54,479 nucleotides of DNA from Bacteroides propionicifaciens DSM 19291 = JCM 14649 (GCF_000375405.1 NZ_AQWS01000019.1:1-54479); one strand, 5' to 3'; shown: positions 25,313-34,700, counted from the first letter of the stretch. Numbers and translations are program-made. The notes: generated by a model not told the origin, from the letters alone.

Positions 25313-26431
25313 ATGGCAGCAGATAGATTATCATTTAAAGATCGATTTGATTTACATCTTTTGAATAAACAGAAGAAAAAGCTCATTAGGGAACATCATC
25401 TAGATTACTTGGTATGGGAATGCACTTTGCGTTCTAACTTGATGTGCAATAACTGTAATGTTACTTGTGATCAGGACGAACATGCGCATACTGATATGCC
25501 ACTAAGCAACTTTTTTAATTTGATTGATTCCCTGCCTCAAGAGTTTATTCATCGGTCTGATGGTGGCAGTATGCAAGTTATGATTACTGGTGGTGAACCT
25601 TTGATACGTACTGATCTTGAAGAGTGTGGTCGAGAACTCTCTAGAAGACGTATAGGATGGGGTTTAGCTACTAATGCACTTGGAATGACAAGAACTCGTT
25701 TGGAAAACTTTATACGATCTGGTATGACTTTTATTAAGATCGAAGTTAATACCCCACTACTTACTCAAAATAGTATTAAGGCTGAAGAGGATTCGTATGA
25801 GAATGTCTTGAGTACGTTATCTTATGTAAGTAAAGAGTTAGGTCTTGAATCTGAAGCGACTACTTATATCTCTGCAGAGAATGTGGATCATCTTTCCGAA
25901 ATTAAGGATATACTTATAGCTCAGGGTGTAAAGAAATGGCGTTTATTTAGCAAATTAGATGTCCTGGGTATGAATTGCGATAGATCCCTTTTATTGAACA
26001 AGAAACAGGTAGAAGAGATCCTAGATTTCGTGAATGAAGTTAGAGCTGAGAATAAGGTTAATGTAGTCTTTGCTTGCGATAATCTAATGGGTGGTTATGA
26101 GAAGAAGGTTCATAAGGATTTCTTTTTTTGTAAAGCTGGCGTAAGTATGGCTACATTATTTGTTGACGGAGTAATTGGTGTTTGTTTGCTAAACCGTGAT
26201 GAAAATTGTCTATTAGGAAATATTTATAAAGATGATTTCTATGAAGTTTGGAATAATCGCTTCAACAGCTTCTTAAACAAAGAATGGACAGAGTATAGAT
26301 GCGAATTGCATTGCAGTTTTAACCGTTACTGTAAAGGTAAACATCAGGTTAATCAAAACTCTGATCATGGTTTAGGTACTGATAACATATCTGTAGGCGA
26401 AGCATCTGCAGCTTTAAAGTGTGCATTATAA
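25313..26431 (+). CDS. radical SAM/SPASM protein of the rSAM/lipoprotein type, altered cluster motif
   Basis: This 372-residue protein has the layout of the Bacteroidales 'rSAM/lipoprotein system' enzymes. It has 'LVWECTLRSNLMCNNCNVTC' (about 36-55), the SAM-binding 'MITGGEPLIRTDLEE' (about 90-104), and a SPASM-like C-terminus. The latter runs from 'CKAGVSMATLFVDGVIGVCL' through 'LLGNIYKDDFYEVWNNRF' to 'CELHCSFNRYC'. In the family the first motif is RCNLxCxxC (CX3CX2C); here the first cysteine is Ser (codon TCT at the place of a TGT). The remaining pattern is Ser-X3-Cys-X2-Cys, with another Cys seven residues earlier than usual. Loss of activity or use of an upstream cysteine are both possible. 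No partner lipoprotein gene is in the window. Confidence 0.8.
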   Translation: MAADRLSFKDRFDLHLLNKQKKKLIREHHLDYLVWECTLRSNLMCNNCNVTCDQDEHAHTDMPLSNFFNLIDSLPQEFIHRSDGGSMQVMITGGEPLIRTDLEECGRELSRRRIGWGLATNALGMTRTRLENFIRSGMTFIKIEVNTPLLTQNSIKAEEDSYENVLSTLSYVSKELGLESEATTYISAENVDHLSEIKDILIAQGVKKWRLFSKLDVLGMNCDRSLLLNKKQVEEILDFVNEVRAENKVNVVFACDNLMGGYEKKVHKDFFFCKAGVSMATLFVDGVIGVCLLNRDENCLLGNIYKDDFYEVWNNRFNSFLNKEWTEYRCELHCSFNRYCKGKHQVNQNSDHGLGTDNISVGEASAALKCAL

Positions 26432-26477
26432 CCTACAAGCGTTCGTAGTGATATAATTTAGAAGTTGATTATAATAA

Positions 26478-26520
26478 TAAAATAAGCCTTGGATATGTTT
26501 TATATTCAAGGCTTATTTTG
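26478..26520. terminator. bidirectional terminator between convergent genes
   Basis: 'aataagccttg' (26481-26491) pairs with 'caaggcttatt' (26507-26517), an inner 'atat' pair extends it, and both sides are T-rich on the outgoing strand. It serves the radical SAM gene and the convergent transporter gene. Confidence 0.8.
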
Positions 26521-26554
26521 TAGCTGTTTATTTGTGTTTTATCAAATACTATAT

Positions 26555-27994
26555 TTAATGAAAGGCTAGGGAGATGCAAATGGTAAAGATCAATCCAAGT
26601 GCACCAATGGTAATCCCTACTTTTTGCATGTCTCGTTTAGAAACATGGCCTGTAGAATAAGCTAATGCATTAGGAGGTGTACTCACGGGTAACATCATCG
26701 CAAGCGAGGCAAATATGGCCACACCCATCAGAAGTGTGCGTGCTCCCCCTAGAGGAGCTAATTCTGGTCCTAACGATGCTGCTAAGACTGTGAAAATAGG
26801 TGCTAATAAGTTTACAGTAGCAGTGTTTGAAATGAAATTGGATAAAGCCCAACAAATTAGCCAGCATGATAAAAAGATTATCCAGGGAGCTATGGAGCTA
26901 AAATTAATTGATGTAATCATTTTGTAGGCAAGCCCACTGTCTTGGAAAGAATAACCTAATGCAAATCCTCCTGCAACTAACCAAAGAACACTCCAATCAA
27001 TCGAAGCAAGATCGTCCTTTACAAAAACACTTAAAAGGCAGAATAAAGAGATTGGAATAAATGCCACGACATTAGGGTCAACACCAAAGAAGCGATCAAA
27101 ACACCATAAGGCAATAGTTCCACCAATAATGCAGTAAACTGAATATTTAATAATAGGATTGGCTTTAACTTCTAATTTGTCTTCTGGGATTAATTTCATT
27201 CTAGGATTAGCGAATGGGAAGAACTTGACAATAACAAACCACGAAACTATTATTAGAATAATAGCGATTGGACCGAACATCATAGCCCATTCTCCAAAGC
27301 TAATATCCATATTTAATCCTGTAGGATCATTTAGGTATTTCAGTATGATTGCATTGGGTGGTGTACCGATAGGTGTTCCCATTCCTCCGAGGTTAGCTGA
27401 AACTGAAACGCCCAAGATAAGAGCTGTTTGTCCTTTGTCGGAGCTATCCATTTCTTTTAATATAGGAGAAATAAGAGTTAACATCATAATAGCTGTGGCT
27501 GTATTACTGACAAACATTGAGCAAACACCCGTCACTAGCATAATTCCAAAGAGATAGTAATGAGATTTCGTACCTATTATCTTGATCACCATATTGGCAA
27601 TTCGTCGGTCGATGTGAAACTTAGAGGCTACTGCTGCAAGTACAAATCCACCCAAGAACAGGAATATTACTGGATCTGCAAAAGACGCTATGAGTTGACG
27701 CGAAGATAGCAATTGATCAGATGGAACATCGTGAAATAGCTTAAGTCCATTATCGGATACCGTGAAAAGCAATATAGTTGTTAATGACACGGAGGTAATC
27801 CATGGAGGAATAATCTCTGTGACCCACATGATAACTGCGAATAAGAAAACGAGTAATACGCGTTGTTGTACCAAAGTCAAACCCAACATAGTGTAGGATT
27901 CAGACGGTACAAGCCATAAAAATAGTAGAAATCCAATCACTAATACAGGCATGAATACTTGTTTGATCGGTGATTTGGTCAATTTATCAGACAT
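26555..27994 (-). CDS. DASS (SLC13) family anion:sodium symporter
   Basis: This is a 479-residue inner-membrane protein with about 12 hydrophobic segments. Two family repeats are visible: 'SNTATAIMMLTLISPILKEM' (about 160-179) and 'SNFISNTATVNLLAPIF' (about 390-406), both with the Ser-Asn-Thr signature that binds sodium and carboxylate. 'GTPIGTPPNAIILKYL' and 'LPVSTPPNALAYSTG' are the matching second motifs. The family imports dicarboxylates (succinate, malate, fumarate) or sulfate with Na+; the substrate here is not determined. It is a single gene transcribed towards the radical SAM gene. Length is normal. Confidence 0.9.
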   Translation of the reverse strand: MSDKLTKSPIKQVFMPVLVIGFLLFLWLVPSESYTMLGLTLVQQRVLLVFLFAVIMWVTEIIPPWITSVSLTTILLFTVSDNGLKLFHDVPSDQLLSSRQLIASFADPVIFLFLGGFVLAAVASKFHIDRRIANMVIKIIGTKSHYYLFGIMLVTGVCSMFVSNTATAIMMLTLISPILKEMDSSDKGQTALILGVSVSANLGGMGTPIGTPPNAIILKYLNDPTGLNMDISFGEWAMMFGPIAIILIIVSWFVIVKFFPFANPRMKLIPEDKLEVKANPIIKYSVYCIIGGTIALWCFDRFFGVDPNVVAFIPISLFCLLSVFVKDDLASIDWSVLWLVAGGFALGYSFQDSGLAYKMITSINFSSIAPWIIFLSCWLICWALSNFISNTATVNLLAPIFTVLAASLGPELAPLGGARTLLMGVAIFASLAMMLPVSTPPNALAYSTGHVSKRDMQKVGITIGALGLIFTICISLAFH

Positions 27995-28078
27995 GGGCCA
28001 AAAGTTTTTTAATTTGATGTTTGTGCTATATGTGTAGTAGTTGTGTTATTATAAAATGTGGATGACTTTCAGACTATA

Positions 28079-28285
28079 TTATTTTGAGCAAGAGCGACAA
28101 CAATACGGGCACCCCGTGCTAGTTGGGTAAATCTTTTGGGCAGCAGGTAAAGCCTCTTCACAAGAATTAAATGTTCCGAGTAATATGCTGTCGCTTTCGT
28201 CTTCGGGAATGCTTGCACAAGCGTATCGGTGAAGTAAGTGCATGCCATTGAGTTCTTTGATTTTACTAATATAGTAGGGTATCAT
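28079..28285 (-). CDS. small cysteine/histidine-rich conserved protein
   Basis: This 68-residue protein has the pattern 'HLLHRYACASIP', then 'LLGTFNSCEEALPAAQKIYP' and a C-terminal 'GCPYCCRSCSK'. I recall similar short Bacteroidetes proteins, with the form H..C..lP....lG.f.sc..Av..A...y....GC..CC..C, that are unnamed. The cysteine/histidine set could bind a metal, with the fold like a small zinc ribbon. It lies 84 nt upstream of the DASS gene on the same strand. Function unknown. Confidence 0.65.
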   Translation of the reverse strand: MIPYYISKIKELNGMHLLHRYACASIPEDESDSILLGTFNSCEEALPAAQKIYPTSTGCPYCCRSCSK

Positions 28286-28644
28286 AATATAATTTTTTAA
28301 TCTAAACTAGCTTTTTTTTATTGTATAATGTTGTTGGTTATTGTCTATTAAATAATGACGATCGAGAGCAAGGTAGTAATCTTTTTTAAGAATAAAAGCT
28401 CAATAAATGTAAATTTATCAAATATTTTGAATTGCTAATTGTAAATAATTCGAAAATATTAAGTGTTCGTTCATTTATAATTAGTCAATCTCTCAATCTT
28501 TTAGATTATTAAAACTGAATAATTGGTGGTATTCTTATATATTCCTTATTTAAATGTATAATTTTACATTTTCAAGGACAAATGCCTAAACAAGTACTTA
28601 TGTACAATGAATTTGGGCTAAGTGCTAATTTAAATATTCTCATA
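28286..28644. other. intergenic region upstream of pncB
   Basis: These 359 bases are very A/T-rich, with divergent genes on each side. The frame of pncB stays open for 21 codons upstream (to 28582), but those codons do not look like the family. No exact TAnnTTTG box was found; 'taattttac' near 28558-28566 is the nearest. Confidence 0.4.
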
Positions 28645-29808
28645 ATGATTATAAAATACTTCACAGATAACGATTTGTATAAATTCTCTGTAATGTATGC
28701 CATCCAAAGACTGTATCCATGGTCGTATGTGAAATACGAATTTATTAACAGAGGTAATAATGTGTTTCCTGCTGGCTTTGCTCAACGGCTTACCGAAGAG
28801 TTGACTCAGATGGAAAAACTTAAAATGACCAAGAAAGAGAAAGCTTTCATGGAGAAAAAGTGTTACTTCTTTGATCCTGTTTTTATGGATTTCCTTGAAG
28901 GTTATCGGTATGATTCAGGTGAAGTTTTTGTATCGCAAAATGAACAGGGAGAACTTTCGGTTGTTGTCGAAGGATATTGGTATAGAACTGTATTATGGGA
29001 AGTACCATTAATGGCTATCATCTCTGAATTGTATTTCAAAATGGCTAATGCTTCTCCTTCTGATGTTGAGAGTAGAGCCGTAAAAAAGGCCAAAATGCTC
29101 GCCGAAATTCAGGCTGACTATTCTGAATTTGGTACACGACGTCGGTTCTCTTTCGATGTGCAAGATCGTGTCGTAGGATGCTTGAAAGAACACTCTAAAC
29201 AATTCTTTAAAGGAACAAGTAATATTTACCTAGCTATGAAGCACGATACTACACCCATTGGTACAATGCCCCACGAATGGTTTATGTATCATGGAGCACT
29301 TTATGGTTATCGTGCTGCTAATATTAAGGCTCTTGAAGCTTGGGTAGAGGTTTTTGGAGGTAGCTTAGGAATTACTCTTACAGATACTTATACTACAGAT
29401 TCCTTTTTTGAGTCTTTCAGTTTAAAGCAAGCTAAATTATTTGATGGTTTAAGGTGTGATAGTGGAGATCCAATCGAGTTTATTGATAAGACATTAGCGT
29501 TCTATAAGCAGAATAGAATAGAGGCGGAATCAAAAACTATTGTGTTTAGCGATTCGCTTAATTTGGACGTAGTAAAACGCATCAAAAAGTATGTAAACAA
29601 TCGACTTCACGACACCTATGGTATTGGAACATTCTTTAGTAATGATGTTGGTGTAAAGCCATTAAATATGGTTGTAAAGCTTACTAGTGTTAAAAGCTCA
29701 CCTAAAACTGAATTTCATCAAGCAGTTAAACTTTCGGATGTCCTGGGTAAGAATACGGGAAATCTTAAAGAAATAGAAATCTGCAAGATGACTCTAGGTC
29801 TTGATTAA
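28645..29808 (+). CDS. pncB: nicotinate phosphoribosyltransferase
   Basis: This 387-residue enzyme of NAD salvage turns nicotinate and PRPP into nicotinate mononucleotide in the cytoplasm, using ATP. It begins 'MIIKYFTDNDLYKFSVMYAI', the family's N-terminus, so the upstream ATG at 28582 is rejected. 'TTPIGTMPHEWFMYHGAL' contains the histidine that is phosphorylated. 'LTDTYTTDSFFESF', 'LFDGLRCDSGDP' and 'IVFSDSLNLD' are conserved PRPP-site segments. It faces the MATE gene with only 2 nt between stop codons and no hairpin between them. Confidence 0.93.
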   Translation: MIIKYFTDNDLYKFSVMYAIQRLYPWSYVKYEFINRGNNVFPAGFAQRLTEELTQMEKLKMTKKEKAFMEKKCYFFDPVFMDFLEGYRYDSGEVFVSQNEQGELSVVVEGYWYRTVLWEVPLMAIISELYFKMANASPSDVESRAVKKAKMLAEIQADYSEFGTRRRFSFDVQDRVVGCLKEHSKQFFKGTSNIYLAMKHDTTPIGTMPHEWFMYHGALYGYRAANIKALEAWVEVFGGSLGITLTDTYTTDSFFESFSLKQAKLFDGLRCDSGDPIEFIDKTLAFYKQNRIEAESKTIVFSDSLNLDVVKRIKKYVNNRLHDTYGIGTFFSNDVGVKPLNMVVKLTSVKSSPKTEFHQAVKLSDVLGKNTGNLKEIEICKMTLGLD

Positions 29809-29810
29809 GC

Positions 29811-31109
29811 CTATAAGCCAATTTTATATTTAATCTTTCTGAAAATCAATGCTTGGATAATTCCTCGCATGCCTAGATAAGTAATAAATGCTAGCCAAAG
29901 CCCATCATTGGCTAGCATATTATTTGTAAAATAGTAGATCACAAAGAAGCTTATCATAGCTACAAACATAGAGTTCCTCATCTGTTTGGATGCCATCATT
30001 CCAATGAATATACCATCCCACAGGAATGCTGAAAAACCTGCTACAGGAATTAATAATACCCAATTAATATAAAGATTAGCCATATCCAGAACTGACTGTT
30101 TATCTGTAAGTAGGCCTAAGATACTGTCCGAAAACAAGAAGTATAGTAAGGTGAAGAAGCTAGTAAGCCCGAATCCCCACCCAAAAAGCCGATTAATAAG
30201 TTGTTTGAGTGCTTTATTGTTCTGTTCTCCGATAAATCGCCCTGTTAGAGCTTCGGCAGCATAGGCAAAGCCATCCATCATGTAAGAGAACAAAATAAAT
30301 AACTGCATCATTAAGCTATTTACAGCAAGAGTAATATCTCCAAACTTTGCCGAAGCAGACGTGAAAAACGTACTGACGGTAATCAGGCAGAGTGTGCGAA
30401 TGAAAATATCGCTGTTGACCTTGAAGAATGGTACAAGTTCTCGGATGTTCTTGATAAATCTAGCACTTATTAATGATCTTAATCTCTTATATTTAACTAT
30501 CCAACTGACGTTACATAGTAGGAATCCCGACCATTGTGCTAGCGTTGAAGCTAGAGCGACACCTTTTAACTCCCAACGTAAAACAAAGACTAGGAATATA
30601 CTAAGTAGTATGTTGATAATATTAACTGCTATCGATATGTACATAGGGGTTTTGGCATCCTGCATTCCGATAAACCACCCCATAAAGGCATAAGTTCCTA
30701 AGACTGCGGGTGCTGCCCAAACGTATATATAAAAGTAGTCGGATGCTAAACGCATTACTTCAGGGCTACTTTGGATAAAATAGAGAGCTGTTTGGAGGAT
30801 AAAGTATTGGAGAAATAATATTGCCAAACTCCCAAGAGCAGCAACAAGTAGTGATCTAAGCAAAATATTGACAGCTTCTTGGCTATCTCTAGCTCCATAA
30901 GCTTGTGCAGTAAAGCCACTTGTTCCCATTCTTAAAAAAGAAAAACTCCAGTACATCAGATTGAATATCATTACTGCTATAGCAATTGCTCCAATATAGA
31001 GTTCTGAACTCAAATGACCTACGATAAACATATCGATCATTCCTAAAAGGGGTACCGTAATGTTAGATATAATGTTGGGTAATGCTAAGCGTAGGATATT
31101 TTTGTTCAT
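29811..31109 (-). CDS. MATE family efflux transporter (DinF-like)
   Basis: This 432-residue membrane protein has 12 predicted helices and the two-fold MATE layout. It starts 'RLALPNIISNITVPLLGMID' (about 6-25), with 'GTSGFTAQAYGARDSQEA' (about 63-80). The second half mirrors it with 'FAYAAEALTGRFIGEQN' (about 281-297). Such exporters expel drugs or metabolites using Na+ or H+; substrate unknown. The DinF branch is suggested by the N-terminal pattern. It has its own -7 box (31138-31145) 30 nt upstream and ends tail to tail with pncB. Confidence 0.9.
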   Translation of the reverse strand: MNKNILRLALPNIISNITVPLLGMIDMFIVGHLSSELYIGAIAIAVMIFNLMYWSFSFLRMGTSGFTAQAYGARDSQEAVNILLRSLLVAALGSLAILFLQYFILQTALYFIQSSPEVMRLASDYFYIYVWAAPAVLGTYAFMGWFIGMQDAKTPMYISIAVNIINILLSIFLVFVLRWELKGVALASTLAQWSGFLLCNVSWIVKYKRLRSLISARFIKNIRELVPFFKVNSDIFIRTLCLITVSTFFTSASAKFGDITLAVNSLMMQLFILFSYMMDGFAYAAEALTGRFIGEQNNKALKQLINRLFGWGFGLTSFFTLLYFLFSDSILGLLTDKQSVLDMANLYINWVLLIPVAGFSAFLWDGIFIGMMASKQMRNSMFVAMISFFVIYYFTNNMLANDGLWLAFITYLGMRGIIQALIFRKIKYKIGL

Positions 31110-31137
31110 AACAGTATGTAGCGTTGAGTTTTGGCTA

Positions 31138-31145
31138 CAAAGGTA
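31138..31145 (-). promoter_or_regulatory. -7 promoter box of the MATE gene
   Basis: The minus strand reads TACCTTTG, an exact TAnnTTTG, 29 nt before the ATG at 31109. No clear TTTG is found 20 nt further upstream. Confidence 0.5.
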
Positions 31146-31198
31146 CTCAAAATATATACATTAATGAATTGGAGGCTTGATGCTAACTTCTATAAAAG

Positions 31199-31235
31199 AA
31201 GTAGAGCAGTAATTTTTAAAATTACTGCTCTACTT
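31199..31235 (-). terminator. terminator of the RRM protein gene
   Basis: 'aagtagagcagtaat' (31199-31213) pairs perfectly with 'attactgctctactt' (31221-31235). On the minus strand it follows the RRM gene stop (31291) and runs into a T-rich tail. Confidence 0.8.
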
Positions 31236-31290
31236 GAAGTTAGAAAATATCTAATACTTAAACTTTCTAGACGAAAGCTTAAAGTTTATA

Positions 31291-31608
31291 TTAGTATCTG
31301 TTTCTTCTTTCTCCGCTGCCACCGCCGCCGAAGTTGTTTCTTTTGAAGTTAGATCTTGCTGGTCTTTCTTCACGAGGTCTAGCCTCAGATACAGAAATAG
31401 TTCTGCCATCAAATTCAGCTCCGTTAAGTTCAGCAATTGCCTTAGTTGCACCAGCGTCTTCCATCTCTACAAAACCAAAACCTTTTGATTTGTGAGTGTC
31501 GCGATCCATGATAACTCTAGCTGAAGTAACTTCTCCGTACTCTTGAAATAGGTCCAAAAGATCTGCGTCTGTAATTGCGTAGCTAAGGCCTCCGATAAAA
31601 ATGTTCAT
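31291..31608 (-). CDS. RNA-recognition-motif (RRM) RNA-binding protein
   Basis: This 105-residue protein is one RRM followed by a short tail. RNP2 is 'IFIGGL' (3-8) and RNP1 is 'KGFGFVEM' (about 42-49). The remainder of the domain ('AIAELNGAEFDGRTISVSEA') is canonical. The tail (about 80-105) is rich in Arg and Gly ('NNFGGGGSGERRNRY'), as in other bacterial and cyanobacterial RRM proteins. It binds single-stranded RNA; Bacteroides relatives act as global post-transcriptional regulators. It stands alone, with about 250 nt of untranslated sequence upstream and its own terminator downstream. Confidence 0.93.
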   Translation of the reverse strand: MNIFIGGLSYAITDADLLDLFQEYGEVTSARVIMDRDTHKSKGFGFVEMEDAGATKAIAELNGAEFDGRTISVSEARPREERPARSNFKRNNFGGGGSGERRNRY

Positions 31609-31858
31609 TTGTTCAAATTTAAATATTAGTAAAAACCAAGTGAGAATGACTTACAAAATAATTAGACCTTAACTCAAAAATTGCTTGAAGGATAAAGAAT
31701 GAATGTGATGTTGTATCATTGCTCAAATGCGTTGTAAATATAGACATTAATATTTGAATAATCATCGCAATCTGACATGAATTTTTAAATGTCTTCGAAA
31801 TCAGTTGCTAATTAACTATTCTTGGTATAAAATATCGTTTTAGTTGTTATATGTTTCG

Positions 31859-32131
31859 TTATTCGTAAGCATAATCAGTCGGTACTAATGCTGCGATTGA
31901 CCCCCAAAATAAAATAACGAGAATAATTCCTATAACCATCAGTAGGAGTGAAGCTTTAGCCCAGTTTGCTTTGCTTTTTGGGGTTGACGAACTAAATGCC
32001 CAAATAAACAACATTATGAAGTTTACTATAGGAATGGCCATAACGATCATTGTTACTACCCAATTGCCAACGCTGACTACAGATTTGTTTTGATTATCTG
32101 CCTCGTAACTACTGTCTCTTCTATTATCCAT
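31859..32131 (-). CDS. small two-helix membrane protein
   Basis: This 90-residue protein has a polar N-terminus (about 1-22) and two hydrophobic segments: 'NWVVTMIVMAIPIVNFIMLF' (about 23-42) and 'ASLLLMVIGIILVILFWGSI' (about 60-79). They are joined by 'AFSSSTPKSKANWAK'. The 'W..tml...iP.vn.imlf.WaF....n..k.NWaka.L' pattern is common among short unnamed Bacteroidetes membrane proteins. Function is unknown. It lies 55 nt downstream of a broken sugar transporter gene and may once have shared its transcript. Confidence 0.75.
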   Translation of the reverse strand: MDNRRDSSYEADNQNKSVVSVGNWVVTMIVMAIPIVNFIMLFIWAFSSSTPKSKANWAKASLLLMVIGIILVILFWGSIAALVPTDYAYE

Positions 32132-32186
32132 AATTTATTAAGTTTAAAGAATTAAAATAATGTGATTTAATTATTGTAATTAAGTA

Positions 32187-32919
32187 TTACTCGTCTTTGA
32201 TTATTTTAGCCATATATCCCATGAAACCCACACAAGCAAGTATTACAATGATTGCTCCATATTGCTGACCACCACCAAATATTTTATTGGCTGTACCCAT
32301 TAATGGTGGAAATATAGCTCCTCCTACAAGTCCCATAATCATTAAGCTTGAAATATTGTTCTTTCGTTTAGGCTTAGACTCCAAGGCTTGTGAAAAAATA
32401 ATAGCAAATAGGTTTGAAATGCCTAGTCCCATCGCAGCAGTGCTTAAGTAAAGTAAGCCTACCTTTGAAAAGAAAATTAATCCTACGCTACCTAGTATAA
32501 GTAAAGTAATACTTGCAATGTATAAGTGAGATTTGCAAGATTGTATTGGCTATCCCCAAAATACTCAGAGAGATAATCATTGTTAGGTAGCTATAATGTA
32601 TTATAGGGAATATCAGTGAAATTATACTCAGTGAGAGTGCTAATAGAACTGTTTTTTTATGGCCTAGGCTATTCATTATATAACCTGTTGGTATAGGAAT
32701 CACCAAGAACCATATATATATGGACGAGGCAAGGAGTGAAGCACTAGAGTCAGAAAGTCCGAAGCTATTTTGGACATTATTAGTCACAAGCCCAGCTGTA
32801 CCCACCATACCTGATACAAAAAATGAGAGTATAATAGGTGTTAGTACCTTTATATCAAATTTAGGTTTCCCGCTCTTACTACTAGTTTTTGCCTTTGCGG
32901 TATTATTTTGTTGTCCCAT
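32187..32919 (-). pseudogene. MFS sugar transporter with central deletion and frameshift
   Basis: The first part (32919 down to 32488) encodes a normal start of an FHS-type MFS transporter, four or five helices up to 'SILGIANTILQISL', then a few odd residues and a stop. In another frame, readable from about 32530 downwards, comes a C-terminal end. 'SITLLILGSVGLIFFSKVGL' leads into 'AAMGLGISNLFAIIFSQALE', 'GLVGGAIFPPLMGTANKIFG' and the last helix. A full transporter has about 400-430 residues; about 170 central residues are absent. It starts 7 nt after the GH32 gene, so it was probably the sugar (fructose?) importer of a small fructan operon. The remnant cannot make a working 12-helix carrier. 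Confidence 0.85.
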
Positions 32920-32926
32920 GTTGTTA

Positions 32927-34665
32927 TTATTTCGTTTTGATTTCTTGTACGCTAATTGACTTTACTTCAAAATCTCCTCCATAACTAAAGAAGTGGATAT
33001 TATTGAATTGTTCTTGAGGGAATACAAGATTTGTCATAGTAAAGCGACCACCATTACCAAATACTTCAATACTACAGGTATCTACTAATAGCGTTAACTT
33101 GATAAGGTCATCTTTTAAAAATAAAGGGGCTATTGTTTTTACCATATATGCTAATGTAGGGTCAAAGTCCGTTAAGCCACTTTTGGTACGATCCATTTTG
33201 AGTGTCTTTTTGTGTGCATCTATATAAAAGGATACTCCGTCACCCTTGTCGTTGAATAACTTGAAGCCAAGTTTATCAGCACTTTCATTTTTTAACTCCA
33301 TGTCTACTTGATATGCTTTAGCTCCTTTAGTAATATTTTCAAGAGTTTCGTCCTTATTTACATTGAGCCCCTCTAGGCTACTAATTTTATGAAGAAAAGG
33401 ATTAAGTCCTTTAGATATTTCGCTTTTCAAGTACGTTTGGCCTTCGTGCTCAAACAATTTTAAGTCACGTGGGATTGCTGTTGCACTGCGGTATTGCTTT
33501 GTTGGAAGCTGGTTTCCGTACTGCCAGTTGCTCATCCAACCCAGTGCTATGACTCTGTTATCTGGTGTATTGCTCCACGTAACCGTAGCATAATAGTCTT
33601 TACCGTAGTCCATCCACTTTGTTTGTACTGGAGCTTCGTTAGTAAATCTTTCACCATCAAAACTACCTACAAAATATTGTGCTGCCGAACCTCCAAAAGG
33701 TCCTCCTGGATTAATATTACAAATGAGTAACCATTTACGCTTTTGTGTTCCTTCGACAGGCAGTTGTACGAGGTCAGGACACTCCCAAACACCGCCATGA
33801 CTACCTTCTCCTTCCCCAAATGAGCTTTTATAAGTCCAATCTAAGAAGTTGTCTGAGTTGTAAATTTCCATGTGCTGTCCTACAGCCAAAATCATGATCC
33901 ATTTATCTGTAGCTTCGTGCCAAAAAACCTTTGGATCTCTAAAGTCGGGTTCACTCGATGTTAAGATTGGATTGTTCTTGTATTTTGTAAAAGTATTTCC
34001 ATTATCTAAGCTGTAGGCAATACATTGAGTTTGACCTATGCCGGCATTAGTATAGAAGGCTATTATAGCATCTTTACCGAGTCCTGAAACATTGTTTTTA
34101 TCTATAACGGCACCACCACTGAACATGTCACTCAATCCATCTTTGTGAAGAGCATCGGCCTGGTGAGTCCAAGTTATTAAATCTTTAGTTGTCGCATGGC
34201 CCCAACTCATATTCTCCCAAGTCGATCCATAAGGGTTGTATTGGAAGCAAAGATGGTAAGTTCCATTATGATATACCATACCATTAGGATCGTTCATCCA
34301 ACCATAATCTGGACTGAAGTGAAATATGGGGCGGAAATGCTCGGTGTTCTTTCTATCAAAAGTATCAGATACTTTCAGGTTATCCCATGCTTTAGCTGAT
34401 GAACTAGCATTCTCAATAATCATCGCTATACTCTGTCCTTTAAACTCTCTTAAGTCGAGGGGCACAAAGTATTCTATTTTTTTGTTGCTAAGCGTACGTT
34501 AAGTTGTTTTACACTCTGATTGTTAACAATAACGTTGAGTTTGCTTATTTCTGAATCGTCCTCAATAGGTAAGAGTATGTAGTTGTGATCCATTGCTCCT
34601 TGGAGGATTAATTTCTTATCACCTATTTCTTGAATAGTGAAATTTGTTCCTTTTATTAGTTTCAT
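32927..34665 (-). pseudogene. GH32 beta-fructosidase (levanase/inulinase type), frameshifted at an A7 run
   Basis: The minus strand opens with an ATG at 34665 and 63 codons ending 'VRLATKK' and stop. The rest is open from the next frame and starts 'IEYFVPLDLREFKGQS'. One more A in the A7 run at 34477-34483 would join them, giving about 580 residues. The catalytic part is intact: 'WMNDPNGMVYH' (nucleophile Asp), 'FRDPKVFW' (transition-state Asp) and 'WECPDLVQL' (acid Glu), followed by the beta-sandwich. The N-terminal piece resembles the DUF4980 cap of Bacteroides fructan hydrolases. No signal peptide is seen. An internal start at 34465 might still make a capless enzyme. It forms an operon with the broken transporter. 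Confidence 0.85.
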
Positions 34666-34700
34666 AGCACTTTATGTTTAGTTTGTTATGTCCTAATTAA

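Noticed and set aside
32488-32919. A separate small transporter of 143 residues
   Set aside because: It is the N-terminal third of an MFS carrier whose C-terminal end follows at once in another frame; one broken gene explains both.
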